Part shown: positions 24,622 to 35,208 of the stretch, one piece after another
Numbering within the stretch: the stretch's first letter is position 1
How the letters are laid out: each line of letters starts with the position of its first letter
Source: Phosphoribacter sp037045045
GTDB lineage: Bacteria; Actinomycetota; Actinomycetes; Actinomycetales; Dermatophilaceae
Direction: 5' to 3'
Length of the DNA: 64,000 nucleotides
Assembly (NCBI GenBank): GCA_037045045.1
Contig: JBAOHL010000004.1
Location: 124,001 to 188,000, forward strand
The notes under the pieces: generated by a model
Database searches by the model: none
What the model saw: the letters and a program-made list of their open reading frames with translations, nothing else
Told to the model about the DNA's origin: nothing
Position numbers and translations under genes: made by a program

Positions 24622-25923
24622 TCAGTACCAGTGCGGCGAACGGGCCTGCCACTGCGCCCAGGCCTGGCACGGCGTGCCGTACCGGCCCTTGATGTACCCC
24701 AGGCCCCAGGCGATCTGGGTTGCCGGGTTGGTCAGCCAGTCCGATCCGGCGGAGGCCATCTTCGTGCCCGGCAGGGCCTGCGGGATGCCGTACGCCCCGG
24801 AGTAGGGGTTGGCCGCCGCCCAGTTCCAGCCACTCTCGCCGATCCACAGCGAGTCCAGGCACGACCACTGACTCGAGTCGAACCCATAGCTCGGCATCAG
24901 TTGCTGGGCGATCGCCCGAGGGTTGCCCTGCCCGGGGGTGACGACGGCCACCGGAGTCGAGCGCGGGGCGGTCGACGACTGCCCCGTCGTCACACTGCTG
25001 GACGCGGAGCGCTGGGCCTTGGCTGCGGCGGCCGCCCGTTGCGCCTGGGCCGCCTGCGCCGCTTGGGCCGCCTGGGCCTGGCGCTGCTGCTCGAGCTGCC
25101 GCTGCCGCTCGGCCTCGGCCGCCCGCGCGGCTGCCTCGGCGGCCGCCTGCGCCGCCAACCCGTCGAGGCGCTCCTGTTGCAGCTGTGCCGAGGAGTTCTG
25201 CAGTGCCGCGAGCTGGGCGATCATCGCGCCCTGCTGGGCGCCGATGGCGGCTGTCTGAGACGACGCCGTGCTGACCTCGGCCTGAAGCTGGGCCAGCGCC
25301 TCTCCCGCTGCCGTCGTCGCCTGGCGCTGCTGCTCCCGCTTGTCGTCGGCGATCCGCCGGTCGTCGGCAGCGACACCCGCGGTCATCGTGGCGTCATGCA
25401 GCTGGGCGTTCTGCGTGATGCCCTCCCGGTCGAAGTAGTCGGCCAGATCGAGGGCCCGCTGAGGCCCGGACGTGAGCATGCTCATTGCGAGTTGGGTGTT
25501 CGGGCTGCCTTCCTCGTATGCCGTGGCCGCCAGCTGGCTCAGTTTCGCCGCAGCGCTCGCGGCCTTCTCGGTGGCCCGATCGGCGGTGGCCTGAGCAAGG
25601 TCCGCCGCGTCTGTGCGCTCCTGGAGTTCCTGCTGGGCGGCGGCGTACACCTGGGCCTTGCGGCTCAGCTCGGTCTGGATTGTCGCAAGGCGGGCGGTAG
25701 CGGCAAGGTACTGGGCGTCGATCGAGGCGACCTGCTGGGCCTGCGTGCTGACCGCCGCCCGTGCTCCGTCGACCTGGGCCTGGCTCGGGAACGTGCCGCT
25801 CGGACCGGGTGTCGGCCCCGACGCGGCATCGGCGGCGGGCGCGGCGAGGGCGGCGAGCACGAGTGCGACGAGCGCTGCGATCGGGGCTCGACGGCTGCGT
25901 TGCGGGATAGCACGAGACGTCAC
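24622..25923 (-). CDS. Secreted coiled-coil protein with lytic transglycosylase-like C-terminal domain
   Basis: 433 residues. Signal peptide (about 1-33), long helical coiled-coil region (about 45-330) with very Ala/Gln-rich part, a short Ser/Thr linker, then about 75 residues similar to the actinobacterial SLT-like/aggregation-promoting domain: QLMPSYGFDSSQWSCLDSLW, GESGWNWAAANPYSGAYGIPQ, then WGLGYIKGRYGTPCQAW. The catalytic Glu candidate is in GESGWN. By family it would cleave or bind peptidoglycan outside the cell, with the coiled coil acting in regulation, as in RipA- or PcsB-like proteins. Monocistronic and leftward. Confidence 0.88.
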   Translation of the reverse strand: MTSRAIPQRSRRAPIAALVALVLAALAAPAADAASGPTPGPSGTFPSQAQVDGARAAVSTQAQQVASIDAQYLAATARLATIQTELSRKAQVYAAAQQELQERTDAADLAQATADRATEKAASAAAKLSQLAATAYEEGSPNTQLAMSMLTSGPQRALDLADYFDREGITQNAQLHDATMTAGVAADDRRIADDKREQQRQATTAAGEALAQLQAEVSTASSQTAAIGAQQGAMIAQLAALQNSSAQLQQERLDGLAAQAAAEAAARAAEAERQRQLEQQRQAQAAQAAQAAQAQRAAAAAKAQRSASSSVTTGQSSTAPRSTPVAVVTPGQGNPRAIAQQLMPSYGFDSSQWSCLDSLWIGESGWNWAAANPYSGAYGIPQALPGTKMASAGSDWLTNPATQIAWGLGYIKGRYGTPCQAWAQWQARSPHWY

Positions 25924-26083
25924 GATCCTTCACGGTACAGAGATCGCAACACTTTCACCATATACATCAACAGTCTCACAGGACTCGTGCGACACGCCCA
26001 AGAAAGTACTCCGATGTAATTTCTTCGGTGTCATTTGGAGCGCGCGTGCAATCCCCGGAAGAGCCGAGTGAGCTCGCTGACGG
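25924..26083. other. AT-richer upstream region of the coiled-coil hydrolase gene
   Basis: Unusually AT-rich for this genome. It should contain the leftward promoter of the gene at 25923 and possibly a 5' UTR. A small inverted repeat CCGATGTAATTTCTTCGG lies near 26010. Genes for peptidoglycan hydrolases in actinobacteria are sometimes controlled by c-di-AMP riboswitches, but I could not match the consensus here. Confidence 0.4.
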
Positions 26084-26210
26084 CCCGTCGACGGCGGCAT
26101 CGCTGACAGCCCGTCGACGGTGGTCTTGGTGACGGCCCGTCGACGGCGCTCTCGCTGACAGCCCGTCGACGGTGGTCTTGGTGACGGCCCGTCGACGGAG
26201 GGTCTCGGGC
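26079..26210. repeat. 26-bp tandem repeat, five copies
   Basis: The core CCCGTCGACGG begins at 26084, 26110, 26136, 26162 and 26188, a strict 26-bp period. Each unit carries the palindrome GTCGAC; the variable part alternates between TGGTCTTGG and other forms. It lies 50 bp past the 3' end of the ABC permease gene. Possibly a minisatellite-type locus. Confidence 0.9.
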
Positions 26211-26260
26211 ACCGGGGCTGCCCAGGTGCCAGCGCCCCCCGCTCACGGCGGGGCGCGAGG

Positions 26261-27099
26261 TCAGCGCCGGGACGTCCGCGTGTACCTCAGGACGGCCAGC
26301 GGCACGAAGATCGCCAGCATGAGCAGCGAGCCCACGAGCACCGTCGCCACTGGGTGCTGCATGGGGAAGGCATCGGGCACCGGGGTCCCGCCGAGGTTGC
26401 CGAACAGCGACCGGGCCGCCTGGACGAGGGCCGAGACCGGGTTCCAGTTGGCGAACGCCTGCAACGGCCCCGGCAGGTTCTGCGCCTGGACGAAGGCATT
26501 GGAGATGAAGGTCAGCGGGAACAGGATCATGAACGAGGCGTTGTTGATGACCTCCGGGGTCCGCACCACCATCCCCAGCAGCGCCAGCACCCAACTGAAC
26601 GCGTAGCTGAACAACAGCAGCAGACCCACCCCGGCCAGGAACTCGACAAAGGTCCCGTGGAAGCGCCAACCGACGACGAGGCCGGTGAGGATCATGATCG
26701 TCATCGAGATCGCATTGAGCGCCAGGTCGGCCGCGGTCCGGCCGATGAGCACCGCCGCGGGGTGCATCGGCAGAGTGCGGAACCGATCGATGATGCCGTC
26801 CTTGAGGTCCTGGGCCATCCCGAAGCCGGAGAAGGTCGCCCCGAACAGCACGGTCTGCCCGAAGATCCCCGCCATGAGGTAGTCGGTGTAGTTGGTGCCC
26901 TCGACCCGGATCGAGCCGCCGTAGACCTGGCTGAACAACAGGACGAACATGATCGGCTGCAGCACGGCGAAGACCACGTAGTCGGGGCTGCGCTTGAACT
27001 TGTGCAGGTTGCGCCAGGTCACCGTCCAGCCGTCGCTGAGGAACGTTCCACTCGGGTATGCCGCGCGCGTCACCTCCGCGGTCCGCTCCCCGGTCGCCG

Positions 27100-27103
<4 letters not shown>
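26261..27103 (-). CDS. ABC-2 type exporter permease (DrrB-like)
   Basis: 280 residues, six predicted membrane spans, with the ABC-2 signature region (FSGFGMAQDLKDGIIDRFRTLPMHPAAVLIGRTAAD at about 85-125). The start overlaps the stop of the ATPase gene by four bases, so the two form an exporter. The DrrAB family exports drugs, lipids or polyketides; the substrate here is unknown. Confidence 0.92.
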
Positions 27104-28065
<962 letters not shown>

Positions 28066-28224
28066 CCTTCGACCCTAACCCCGGCCACCGACAGCCCCGC
28101 GCCGATCCGAGTCAGACGCGCTGCGGGTGGCCGCGCTCCTTGTTTCGGCACGGTGTCGCGGCGGAGGTGACCCGGCCGAACGGCATACCCCGATGCGAGG
28201 TATGCCGCCCGGCCGGCATACGGG

Positions 28225-29010
28225 TCAGGCGTTCTTCGGACCGACCACGGCGAAGAAGGCGTTCTGGGGGTCGGTGGCCACGGCGATGTAGGCACCCCCG
28301 GGAACGTCGGTCGGACCGTGCTGGATGGCACCGCCGCCGGCCTGGATCCGTCCGATGGCCTCCTGCACCCCTGGCGTCCCGAAGTACGGCAGCCAGGCCG
28401 ACACCGGAGAGTTGCCGAGGCCCATCATCCCGCCGATGTCCGTGCCGCCGTGCTGGAAGAGCTGGTAGTTGCCCATCTCCCCCATGGGCATCGTCTCGCC
28501 CTTGGTCCAGCCGAACAGGTCGGCGTAAAAGGCGAGCCCCGCCTCGGGGTCGCTGCTCATGAGCTCGTGCCAGTTGCCGTGGCCCGGCGCGCTCTGGTCG
28601 AAGGCGGACCCCTGCGGCGTGGCCTCCATCGGCGCCGGCTGCAGGATTCCGAACGCCGCGCCCTGCGGGTCGAAGCACACGGAGAACCGGCCGGTGCCGG
28701 GGATGTCGCTCGGCGGGACGATGATCGTGCCACCGGCGGCAGTCACCGCGGCTGCGGTGGCGTCGCAATCGGCACAGCCGAAGTAGATGAGCCAGTTCGG
28801 CGGCGGCGCACCCTCCTGCCCGGCCGTGTCCATCATCCCCGCGACGCCCACCCCGTCCGGGGCATTGGCAAGGTGGTAGCTGACACCCTCCATCCCGGAG
28901 TCGGCGATCGACCAGTCCAGCACCGAGTGGTAGAACTCGCTCGCGGCGGGGATGTCGGTCGTCCCGAGCTCATACCAACAGGGCAGGCCGTGGTAGGTCG
29001 GCGTGGTCAT
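28225..29010 (-). CDS. VOC-superfamily protein, two glyoxalase-like domains
   Basis: 261 residues with two tandem VOC (bleomycin-resistance/glyoxalase fold) repeats, each beginning with a W-x-E/H-L pattern (CWYELGTTDIPAASEFY and NWHELMSSDPEAGLAFY) and ending in FxDPQGAAFGI or TDPQNAFFAV. Such pairs are typical of hydroxylase-like VOC proteins of Streptomyces. Metal ligands appear partly kept (H in NWHEL, E absent in one half). The ATG at 29010 starts the domain directly. Divergent from the HxlR-type regulator at 29087, which probably controls it. Confidence 0.88.
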   Translation of the reverse strand: MTTPTYHGLPCWYELGTTDIPAASEFYHSVLDWSIADSGMEGVSYHLANAPDGVGVAGMMDTAGQEGAPPPNWLIYFGCADCDATAAAVTAAGGTIIVPPSDIPGTGRFSVCFDPQGAAFGILQPAPMEATPQGSAFDQSAPGHGNWHELMSSDPEAGLAFYADLFGWTKGETMPMGEMGNYQLFQHGGTDIGGMMGLGNSPVSAWLPYFGTPGVQEAIGRIQAGGGAIQHGPTDVPGGAYIAVATDPQNAFFAVVGPKNA

Positions 29011-29074
29011 GTGCGTCTCCGTTCCGTGGGGCGAGTCGCTAGTCTCCCACCGGCCAGTATGAAAAGGCAACGGC

Positions 29075-29080
29075 TAATAT
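29075..29080 (+). promoter_or_regulatory. Putative -10 box of the HxlR-type regulator gene (leaderless layout)
   Basis: TAATAT seven bases before ATG 29087 and no ribosome site, suggesting a leaderless mRNA. Two TATGAA repeats (about 29059 and 29079) flank it in the divergent promoter region and could be operator half-sites. Confidence 0.45.
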
Positions 29081-29086
29081 GAATTC

Positions 29087-29797
29087 ATGACGGCCATCGG
29101 GCATCGGAACGGAGTCGCGACGCGACGCCCCCGATACGACGACGGTTGTCTCGCCGCCAACGCGCTCAACGTCGTCGGCGACCGCTGGGCCCTGCTCGTC
29201 GTGCGCGAACTGTTGTTGAGCCCTAAGCGTTTCCAAGGCATCCGCGCGGGATTGCCGGGCATCACGGCCGCGGTTCTGGCCACGCGACTGGAGCAGCTCG
29301 CGGCCGCCGGCATCGTCGAGCGCCACCCCCAACTGCGCCACTACGCGCTGACCCCGCTCGGCGAGGCGTTGCTCCCCGTCGTGCTCGAGCTCGGCCGCTG
29401 GGGCGTCCGCCACCCCGATCACGACCCCAGCCGCTTCATCAGCCCGACCTCGCTCATGCTGTCGATGACGATCATGATCGACACGGATGCGGCCATCGGC
29501 CGGCACGAGGTCGCCGGGCTGGACCTCGGCACCGAGTCGTTCACGCTGCGCCTCGACGGGCGCGGCGTCCTCGAGGCCGCGCCGTCGATCGCCCCGGACG
29601 TCTCGTTCGTGCTCGGCGGCACCGGCAACGCCCTCGCGGTAGCCGTCTACGGTCCGCACCCGATCGGCGAACTGGTCCGCTCCGGCGCGGTCACCCTGGA
29701 CGGCGACGAGGTGCGGGCGGCGGCCTTCCTCGCGCTCTTCTCGCTCGAGCCGGTCCCGCGTCCCCCGCGGCGGCCCGCCGCGACCGCGCGCCGCTGA
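29087..29797 (+). CDS. HxlR-family winged-helix regulator with C-terminal SCP2-like domain
   Basis: 236 residues. The N-terminal 105 residues fit HxlR (CLAANALNVVGDRWALLVVR, then LSPKRFQGIRAGLPGITAAVLATRLEQL and wing HYALTPLG). The C-terminal half (DLGTESFTLRLDGRGVLEAA and later VSFVLGGTGNALAVAVYG) resembles the sterol-carrier-like domain often fused to this class of regulator, a possible ligand pocket. Likely controls itself and the divergent VOC gene. Confidence 0.88.
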   Translation: MTAIGHRNGVATRRPRYDDGCLAANALNVVGDRWALLVVRELLLSPKRFQGIRAGLPGITAAVLATRLEQLAAAGIVERHPQLRHYALTPLGEALLPVVLELGRWGVRHPDHDPSRFISPTSLMLSMTIMIDTDAAIGRHEVAGLDLGTESFTLRLDGRGVLEAAPSIAPDVSFVLGGTGNALAVAVYGPHPIGELVRSGAVTLDGDEVRAAAFLALFSLEPVPRPPRRPAATARR

Positions 29798-29936
29798 CCC
29801 TTCGGGCCGACACCGGGCGAACCAGGTCGGGAGCCTACGCTCGGGGTGCGGGGCGTCGACCCCACCCAACGCCGTCGTCGCGGTGTCAGCCCCTCGCTGC
29901 CAATCGCCCCGGCCGACTCGACCCAGAAGGGACCGC

Positions 29937-31232
29937 ATGGGCACCAGCCAGCCCCGTGGACGATCACGAACGGCCGCGCTGGCCAACCTCACCGTGTCGG
30001 CACTGGGCGCGTTCCACGCAGCGAATGCCGCCGTCGGAGTCGACAAGCGCCTCCCCCGCGCTCCCCTGCTCGGCTGGCCGGCGATGCTGCGCGCCGAGCT
30101 GCCCCTGCCGTATGCCGCCGGGGTGGCCGCGCGCCTGGCCCTGGCCGCTCGCGCCGGCGCCCACCGCGGGCCGGCGGGGACCACCGCCACTGCCCTGTCG
30201 CTGGGCACGCTCGCCGGGCTCGTCGCTCTCGACCGCACGGCACGGCATACCCACGTGCTCGTCGACCGAGCCCTCGACGAAGGCTTCGCGGCGGCCGAGG
30301 ACGAGCGCTCGCCCGCCCTGCGCGCCGCCGAGGTCCGGGCCGGCCGACCGACCTCTCGGACCCACCAACCCGGAATGCCGGCATACGTCGCCCACATCCT
30401 GCGCTCCCCGGCGCGTCTGGTCGAGACGACGGTCGACTACGGACCGCACGGCGGCGCCAACCGCCTCGACATCTGGCGTGACCCCGCGCTGCCGCGGGAC
30501 GGCGCCGCGCCGCTGCTGCTGCACGTGCCGGGCGGCGCCTGGCAGATGGCCCAGAAGCGTGGCCAGGCCCACCCACTGCTCGCCCGGATGGCCGACCTCG
30601 GCTGGGTCATCGCGTCGATGAGTTACCGCACCGCGCCGCGCGACCAGTGGCCGGCGCAGATCGTCGACGTCAAACGCGCGATCGCGTGGCTGCGCGAACA
30701 CGCCGCCGAGTACGGCGCCGACCCGAGGTTCCTCGCCGTGACCGGCGGATCGGCGGGCGGCCACCTCGCCAGCCTTGCCGCGTTCACTCCCGGCGACCCG
30801 GCCTATCAGCCAGGGTTCGAGGACGCGGACACTGCCATCCAGGCGGCCATCCCGATGTACGGCGTGTACCGCTGGGACAACGACACCGGCACCAGCGATC
30901 CGGGCTTGGTCGAGATGCTCGAACGCGTCGTCGTCGGGCATCCCCGCAGCGGCAACGAGCAGGTATTCCGGCAGGCCTCGCCGCTGCACCGGATCGCCGC
31001 CGAGGCGCCGCCGTTCTTCCTCTCGCACGGGGAGTTCGACTCGCTGGTCCCGGTGGCCGGCGCTCGCGAATTCGTCGACACCCTGCGCGAGGTCTCAAGG
31101 CAGCCGGTCGTCTACGTCGAGCTGCCCCATGCCCGGCACGTGTACGACATGGTGCCCTCGGTGCGCACCGAGGCGGTCGTCGACGGCGTGGTCCGGTTCC
31201 TCGCCGCCGTCCGGGCCGGCCACCACACCTGA
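29937..31232 (+). CDS. Alpha/beta hydrolase (lipase/esterase, HSL-like)
   Basis: 431 residues. The N-terminal 140 residues are hydrophobic with two or three possible membrane segments; the C-terminal hydrolase domain has the oxyanion stretch HVPGGAWQ, the nucleophile elbow GGSAGG (Ser), the acid Asp in HGEFDSLVP and the His in PHARHVYD. Related to mycobacterial LipM/LipQ-type membrane esterases. ATG 29937 has AAGGGA upstream. Substrate unknown, likely a short- or medium-chain ester. Confidence 0.9.
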   Translation: MGTSQPRGRSRTAALANLTVSALGAFHAANAAVGVDKRLPRAPLLGWPAMLRAELPLPYAAGVAARLALAARAGAHRGPAGTTATALSLGTLAGLVALDRTARHTHVLVDRALDEGFAAAEDERSPALRAAEVRAGRPTSRTHQPGMPAYVAHILRSPARLVETTVDYGPHGGANRLDIWRDPALPRDGAAPLLLHVPGGAWQMAQKRGQAHPLLARMADLGWVIASMSYRTAPRDQWPAQIVDVKRAIAWLREHAAEYGADPRFLAVTGGSAGGHLASLAAFTPGDPAYQPGFEDADTAIQAAIPMYGVYRWDNDTGTSDPGLVEMLERVVVGHPRSGNEQVFRQASPLHRIAAEAPPFFLSHGEFDSLVPVAGAREFVDTLREVSRQPVVYVELPHARHVYDMVPSVRTEAVVDGVVRFLAAVRAGHHT

Positions 31233-31432
31233 GTCCGGGCGCCGCATCGACCCGGCCGGGCGCGACAGTCGAGGTCGGCACTCGAGGCCACTGACGGCCG
31301 CCGACCCGAACGCCCACGGGGCGGCTCGATCAGGCCTGCTGCCGCGGCGCTCGCTGGGCTAGTCTCGGTCGATCCGAGAGCCGAGCCCGCGGCATACCCT
31401 GTCGTCGCGCCGGTCGACCCGAACGGAGGGCG

Positions 31433-34400
31433 ATGACCGCGTCCCCACCTCGGCTGTCCCTGGCCGACAAGTTCACCGTCGACGACGGCACGATCTATCT
31501 CACCGGCGTGCAGGCCCTCGTGCGGATGCCGGTCGTGCAACGCCGCGCCGACCTGGCCGCGGGGCTGGACACAGCGACCTTCGTCTCCGGTTATCCGGGC
31601 TCGCCGCTAGGTGGCTACGACCTGGAGTTGCAGCGGCGCCGCGCCCTGCTCGACGCCCACCACATCGTCCACACCATGGGCGTCAACGAGGAGATCGCGG
31701 CGACCTCGGTGATGGGCAGCCAGTTGGCCAACTCCCTGCCCGACCCGAAGTACGCCGGCGTCGTCGGCATCTGGTACGGCAAGGCCAACGGCTTCGACCG
31801 CGCGCTCGACGCCCTGCGCCAGGCCAACCTCTGCGGCACCCGCCGCACCGGCGGGGCGGTGGCCGTCGTCGGCGACGACCCGACCGCGAAGTCCTCCCCG
31901 ACGCCCGGCGCCAGCGAGTTCGCCGCCGCCGCGATCATGATGCCGATGCTCTATCCGGGCGACGTCCAGGACGTGCTCGACCTCGGGCGGCACGCCGTGG
32001 CGATGTCGCGCAGCACCGGCTTGTGGACCGCCCTGAAGATGTCGACCAACGTCGCGGACGGGTCCGGATCGGCATACGTCTCCCCCACTCGGGTCACCCC
32101 CGTCCTCGTCAGTGCCACCCTCGAGGGCCGGCCGTACGAGCACGTGCCCGACACCCACTTCTACGGCCACCGCGTCCTGCAGTTGGAACGCTCGATGGTC
32201 TACGCGCGGGTGCCCGCTGCCCTGGAGTACGCCCGCGCCAACGACGTCAACCGGATCACGCTGAGCGGCGACAGCGACCGGCTCGGCATCATCGCCACCG
32301 GCAAGACGTACTTCGACCTGCGCCAGGCCTGCCGGGATCTCGGCCTGTCCGACGAGGACCTCGGCCGTCTCGGGGTCCGGCTGCTCCAGCTGCGGATGCC
32401 GTATCCGCTCGAGGGCCAGATCGTCCGGCGGTTCGCCAGCGGGCTGCGCGAGATCCTCGTCCTGGAGGACAAGCGACCGTTCGTCGAGCTGTTCGTCAAG
32501 GACGAGCTCTACGACCTCGCCGACCATCCGCGGGTCGTCGGCAAGCTCGACGACGCCGGCACGCTGCTCGTCCCGATTCATGGCGAGCTCGACACCGCCG
32601 GGATCGCCACGCTGGTGGTCAACCGCCTCGAGCGGCTCGGCGAACCTCTGCCCGACCTGCGCGAGCGGATCAACCGGCTGACCCGGCGGACGAGCCTGGA
32701 GCCCTTGACGCTCAACCGCTCGCCGTACTTCTGTTCCGGCTGCCCGCACTCCTCCTCGGCCGCCCATGTCCCGACCGGCGCCCTCGTCGGTGCGGGCACC
32801 GGGTGTCACGTCCTCGCCGTGTTCATGTCGCCCGAGGTCGTCGGCACGGTCCTCGGCGTCACGGCGATGGGCAACGAGGGCGCCCAGTGGGTCGGCGCCT
32901 CGCCGTTTACCGGCCAGGACCACCTCATCCAGAACCTCGGCGACGGCACCTTCGCCCACTCCGGCATCCTCGGCATCCGCTCGGCCGTCGCCGGCGGAGT
33001 GAACATCACGTACAAGCTGCTCTACAACGGTCACGTCGCGATGACCGGCGCCCAGCCGCCGATCGGCATCGCCGCGGTGCCCGGGGTCGTCACCGAACTG
33101 CTCGCCGAGGGCGTCAAGCAGGTCATCGTCACGACCGAGGACACCGAGCGGTATGCCGGCACGCGGCTGCCCGACGGCGTGCAGGTGTGGGACCGCTCCC
33201 GGATGCTCGAAGCCCAGGATGTCCTGCGGGCAGTCCCCGGGGTCACCGTGCTCATCCACGACCAGGAGTGCGCCACCGAGAAGCGACGCAAGCGCAAGCG
33301 CGGCACGATGTCCGCGCCCGATCGGCGCATCGTCATCAACGAGCGGGTCTGCGAGGGATGCGGCGACTGCGGCGTGGCCTCCAACTGCCTCTCGGTCCAC
33401 CCGGTGCAGACCGAGTTCGGCCGCAAGACCCAGATCCACCAACCCTCGTGCAACCAGGACTACTCCTGCCTGGCGGGCAACTGTCCGTCCTTCCTCGCCG
33501 TCGTCCCCGGCACGACGAGCGCCGCCCGCGACCCGCTGGACGGGCTCGACGCCGACGAGCTGCCCGAGCCGCACCTGATCGTCCGCGACGACGAATTCGG
33601 CATGCGCATCACCGGGATCGGCGGCACGGGGGTCGTCACCGTGGCCCAGACCATCGCCGTCGCGGCCCTGCTCGACGGCCGGCACGTCCGCGGCCTCGAC
33701 CAGACCGGCCTGGCCCAGAAGGGCGGACCGGTCGTCTCGGACGTCAAGATCACCACCGCGGCGATCGACCAGTCCAACCGGCTCGTCTCCAGGGACTGCG
33801 ACCTGTACCTCGTCTGCGATCCGCTCGCCGGCGCCCAGCAGGCCACCCTCGCCGTCGCCGATCCCCAGCGCACCGTCGCGGTGATGTCGACGGCGCGGGT
33901 GCCGACCGGCCAGATGGTCGTCGACGTCACCGCGTCGATGCCGAGCGGGTCGGCGCTCGTCGATCGGGTGGCCGGGGCCTGCCGTCCTGGCACCACGGTG
34001 AGCTTCGACTCCCAGGACGTCTGCGAGATCCTGTTCGGCACCGACCAGGTCGCCAACATCATGCTCGTCGGCGCGGCATACCAGGCCGGAGCGTTGCCGG
34101 TCTCGGGCGACTCGCTCGAACAGGCCATCGAACTCAACGGGGTCGCGGTCGAGCTCAACCTCCAGGCGTTCCGCCGAGGACGTCAGGCCGTCGCCGACCG
34201 GGCTGGGTTCGAGGACGCCGTCCGGGCCGCCGCCGGCACGCCGCCGTCGCGCCCGGTGTCCGCCGAGGCCGCCCGCATCGCCGCCACTGTCGCCGCCCCG
34301 CCGGATTCGGAGTTGGCCCGCCTGGTGCGAATCCGGGTGGCGGAGCTCGTCGACTACCAGGACGCGAGGTATGCCGCGCGGTATGCCGCCCGGGTCGAAC

Positions 34401-34954
34401 AGGTCCGATCACGCGAGGCCGCGGTCGGCGCCGGCACGGGCCTGACCGAGGCGGTGGCCGTCGGGCTGCACAAGCTGATGGCCTACAAGGACGAATACGA
34501 GGTGGCCCGGCTGCACCTCGACGCGACCGTCGGCGCCCGGCTGCGGGACCGGTACGGCGCGGACGCCCGCACGAGGGTCATGCTCCACCCGCCGGTGCTC
34601 AAGGCGCTGGGGATGAAGAGCAAGATCGCCATCCCCGGGGCTGCGGCCACGACGATGTTCCGGGCCTTGGCGCCGATGAAGCGGCTGCGGCATACCCGGT
34701 TCGACGTCTTCGGGCGCGATCATGTCCGAGTCGTCGAACGCGAGTTGGTGACCGAGTACGAGGGCCTCGTCGACGAGATCCTCGACACCCTGAGCCCGGC
34801 CACCCACGAGGTCGCCGTTACGCTGGCCGCCCTGCCCGACCTCGTCCGCGGCTACGACGAGGTCAAGCTGCGCAACGTCGCGAGCTACCGCGAACAGATC
34901 GCGGCGTTGCGTCCCCAGTTGCGTAGTCCCGTACCCCAGGAGGCCGCCTCATGA
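31433..34954 (+). CDS. Indolepyruvate ferredoxin oxidoreductase, fused alpha-beta type
   Basis: 1173-residue thiamine-diphosphate enzyme that oxidatively decarboxylates aryl pyruvates to acyl-CoA using ferredoxin, in aromatic amino acid breakdown. In order: pyrimidine-binding domain (SGYPGSPLGGYDLE), TPP-binding domain (CSGCPHSSS near 434, GDGTFAHSG near 503), 4Fe-4S motifs (CEGCGDCGVASNC near 640, CNQDYSCLAGNCP near 673), then the gamma-type domain (ITGIGGTGVVTVAQ, about 720-900) and a C-terminal extension. Length is normal for the bacterial fused form. ATG preceded by GGAGGG. Confidence 0.95.
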   Translation: MTASPPRLSLADKFTVDDGTIYLTGVQALVRMPVVQRRADLAAGLDTATFVSGYPGSPLGGYDLELQRRRALLDAHHIVHTMGVNEEIAATSVMGSQLANSLPDPKYAGVVGIWYGKANGFDRALDALRQANLCGTRRTGGAVAVVGDDPTAKSSPTPGASEFAAAAIMMPMLYPGDVQDVLDLGRHAVAMSRSTGLWTALKMSTNVADGSGSAYVSPTRVTPVLVSATLEGRPYEHVPDTHFYGHRVLQLERSMVYARVPAALEYARANDVNRITLSGDSDRLGIIATGKTYFDLRQACRDLGLSDEDLGRLGVRLLQLRMPYPLEGQIVRRFASGLREILVLEDKRPFVELFVKDELYDLADHPRVVGKLDDAGTLLVPIHGELDTAGIATLVVNRLERLGEPLPDLRERINRLTRRTSLEPLTLNRSPYFCSGCPHSSSAAHVPTGALVGAGTGCHVLAVFMSPEVVGTVLGVTAMGNEGAQWVGASPFTGQDHLIQNLGDGTFAHSGILGIRSAVAGGVNITYKLLYNGHVAMTGAQPPIGIAAVPGVVTELLAEGVKQVIVTTEDTERYAGTRLPDGVQVWDRSRMLEAQDVLRAVPGVTVLIHDQECATEKRRKRKRGTMSAPDRRIVINERVCEGCGDCGVASNCLSVHPVQTEFGRKTQIHQPSCNQDYSCLAGNCPSFLAVVPGTTSAARDPLDGLDADELPEPHLIVRDDEFGMRITGIGGTGVVTVAQTIAVAALLDGRHVRGLDQTGLAQKGGPVVSDVKITTAAIDQSNRLVSRDCDLYLVCDPLAGAQQATLAVADPQRTVAVMSTARVPTGQMVVDVTASMPSGSALVDRVAGACRPGTTVSFDSQDVCEILFGTDQVANIMLVGAAYQAGALPVSGDSLEQAIELNGVAVELNLQAFRRGRQAVADRAGFEDAVRAAAGTPPSRPVSAEAARIAATVAAPPDSELARLVRIRVAELVDYQDARYAARYAARVEQVRSREAAVGAGTGLTEAVAVGLHKLMAYKDEYEVARLHLDATVGARLRDRYGADARTRVMLHPPVLKALGMKSKIAIPGAAATTMFRALAPMKRLRHTRFDVFGRDHVRVVERELVTEYEGLVDEILDTLSPATHEVAVTLAALPDLVRGYDEVKLRNVASYREQIAALRPQLRSPVPQEAAS

Positions 34955-35208
34955 CCCCACTGCCTGGCCTGCGGGGTCGGCGTCGCGATCGGGAGGGGCC
35001 CGGCGCGCCCGGCGGACCCAGCGGAGGTAGCCCCAACACGCAGGCCTTCCCGCAGATCGAGGGGCAGCTCGACGTCAACACGGCCGCGCTGACCGACGGC
35101 TCGCCGCCCGCGGGCGTGGACGGTCGGCGCCAGCCCGAGGGGGACCGCACCGGACGTGGCTCGCGCCGCGGCCCGAGCGAGACCGACACCGAGCACCTGC
35201 CCGGGTAG
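34951..35208 (+). CDS. Small hypothetical protein, Gly/Pro/Arg-rich
   Basis: 85 residues overlapping the stop of the preceding gene by four bases (ATGA). It is low-complexity and probably disordered (RGRRRDREGPGAPGGPSGGS), with one more ordered patch FPQIEGQLDVNTAALTDG. The position favours a real, co-translated gene, but composition alone cannot exclude chance. No function assigned. Confidence 0.45.
   Translation: MTPLPGLRGRRRDREGPGAPGGPSGGSPNTQAFPQIEGQLDVNTAALTDGSPPAGVDGRRQPEGDRTGRGSRRGPSETDTEHLPG

Noticed and set aside
25924..26083. c-di-AMP (ydaO) riboswitch before the cell-wall hydrolase-like gene
   Set aside because: The region is AT-rich and has a small inverted repeat, but I could not match conserved riboswitch elements; a covariance search would decide.
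31607..33685. 692-codon minus-strand frame opposite the indolepyruvate oxidoreductase gene
   Set aside because: High-GC shadow frame; composition is dominated by Arg/Gly/Asp/Val and no motif is seen, whereas the plus strand has full family motifs.
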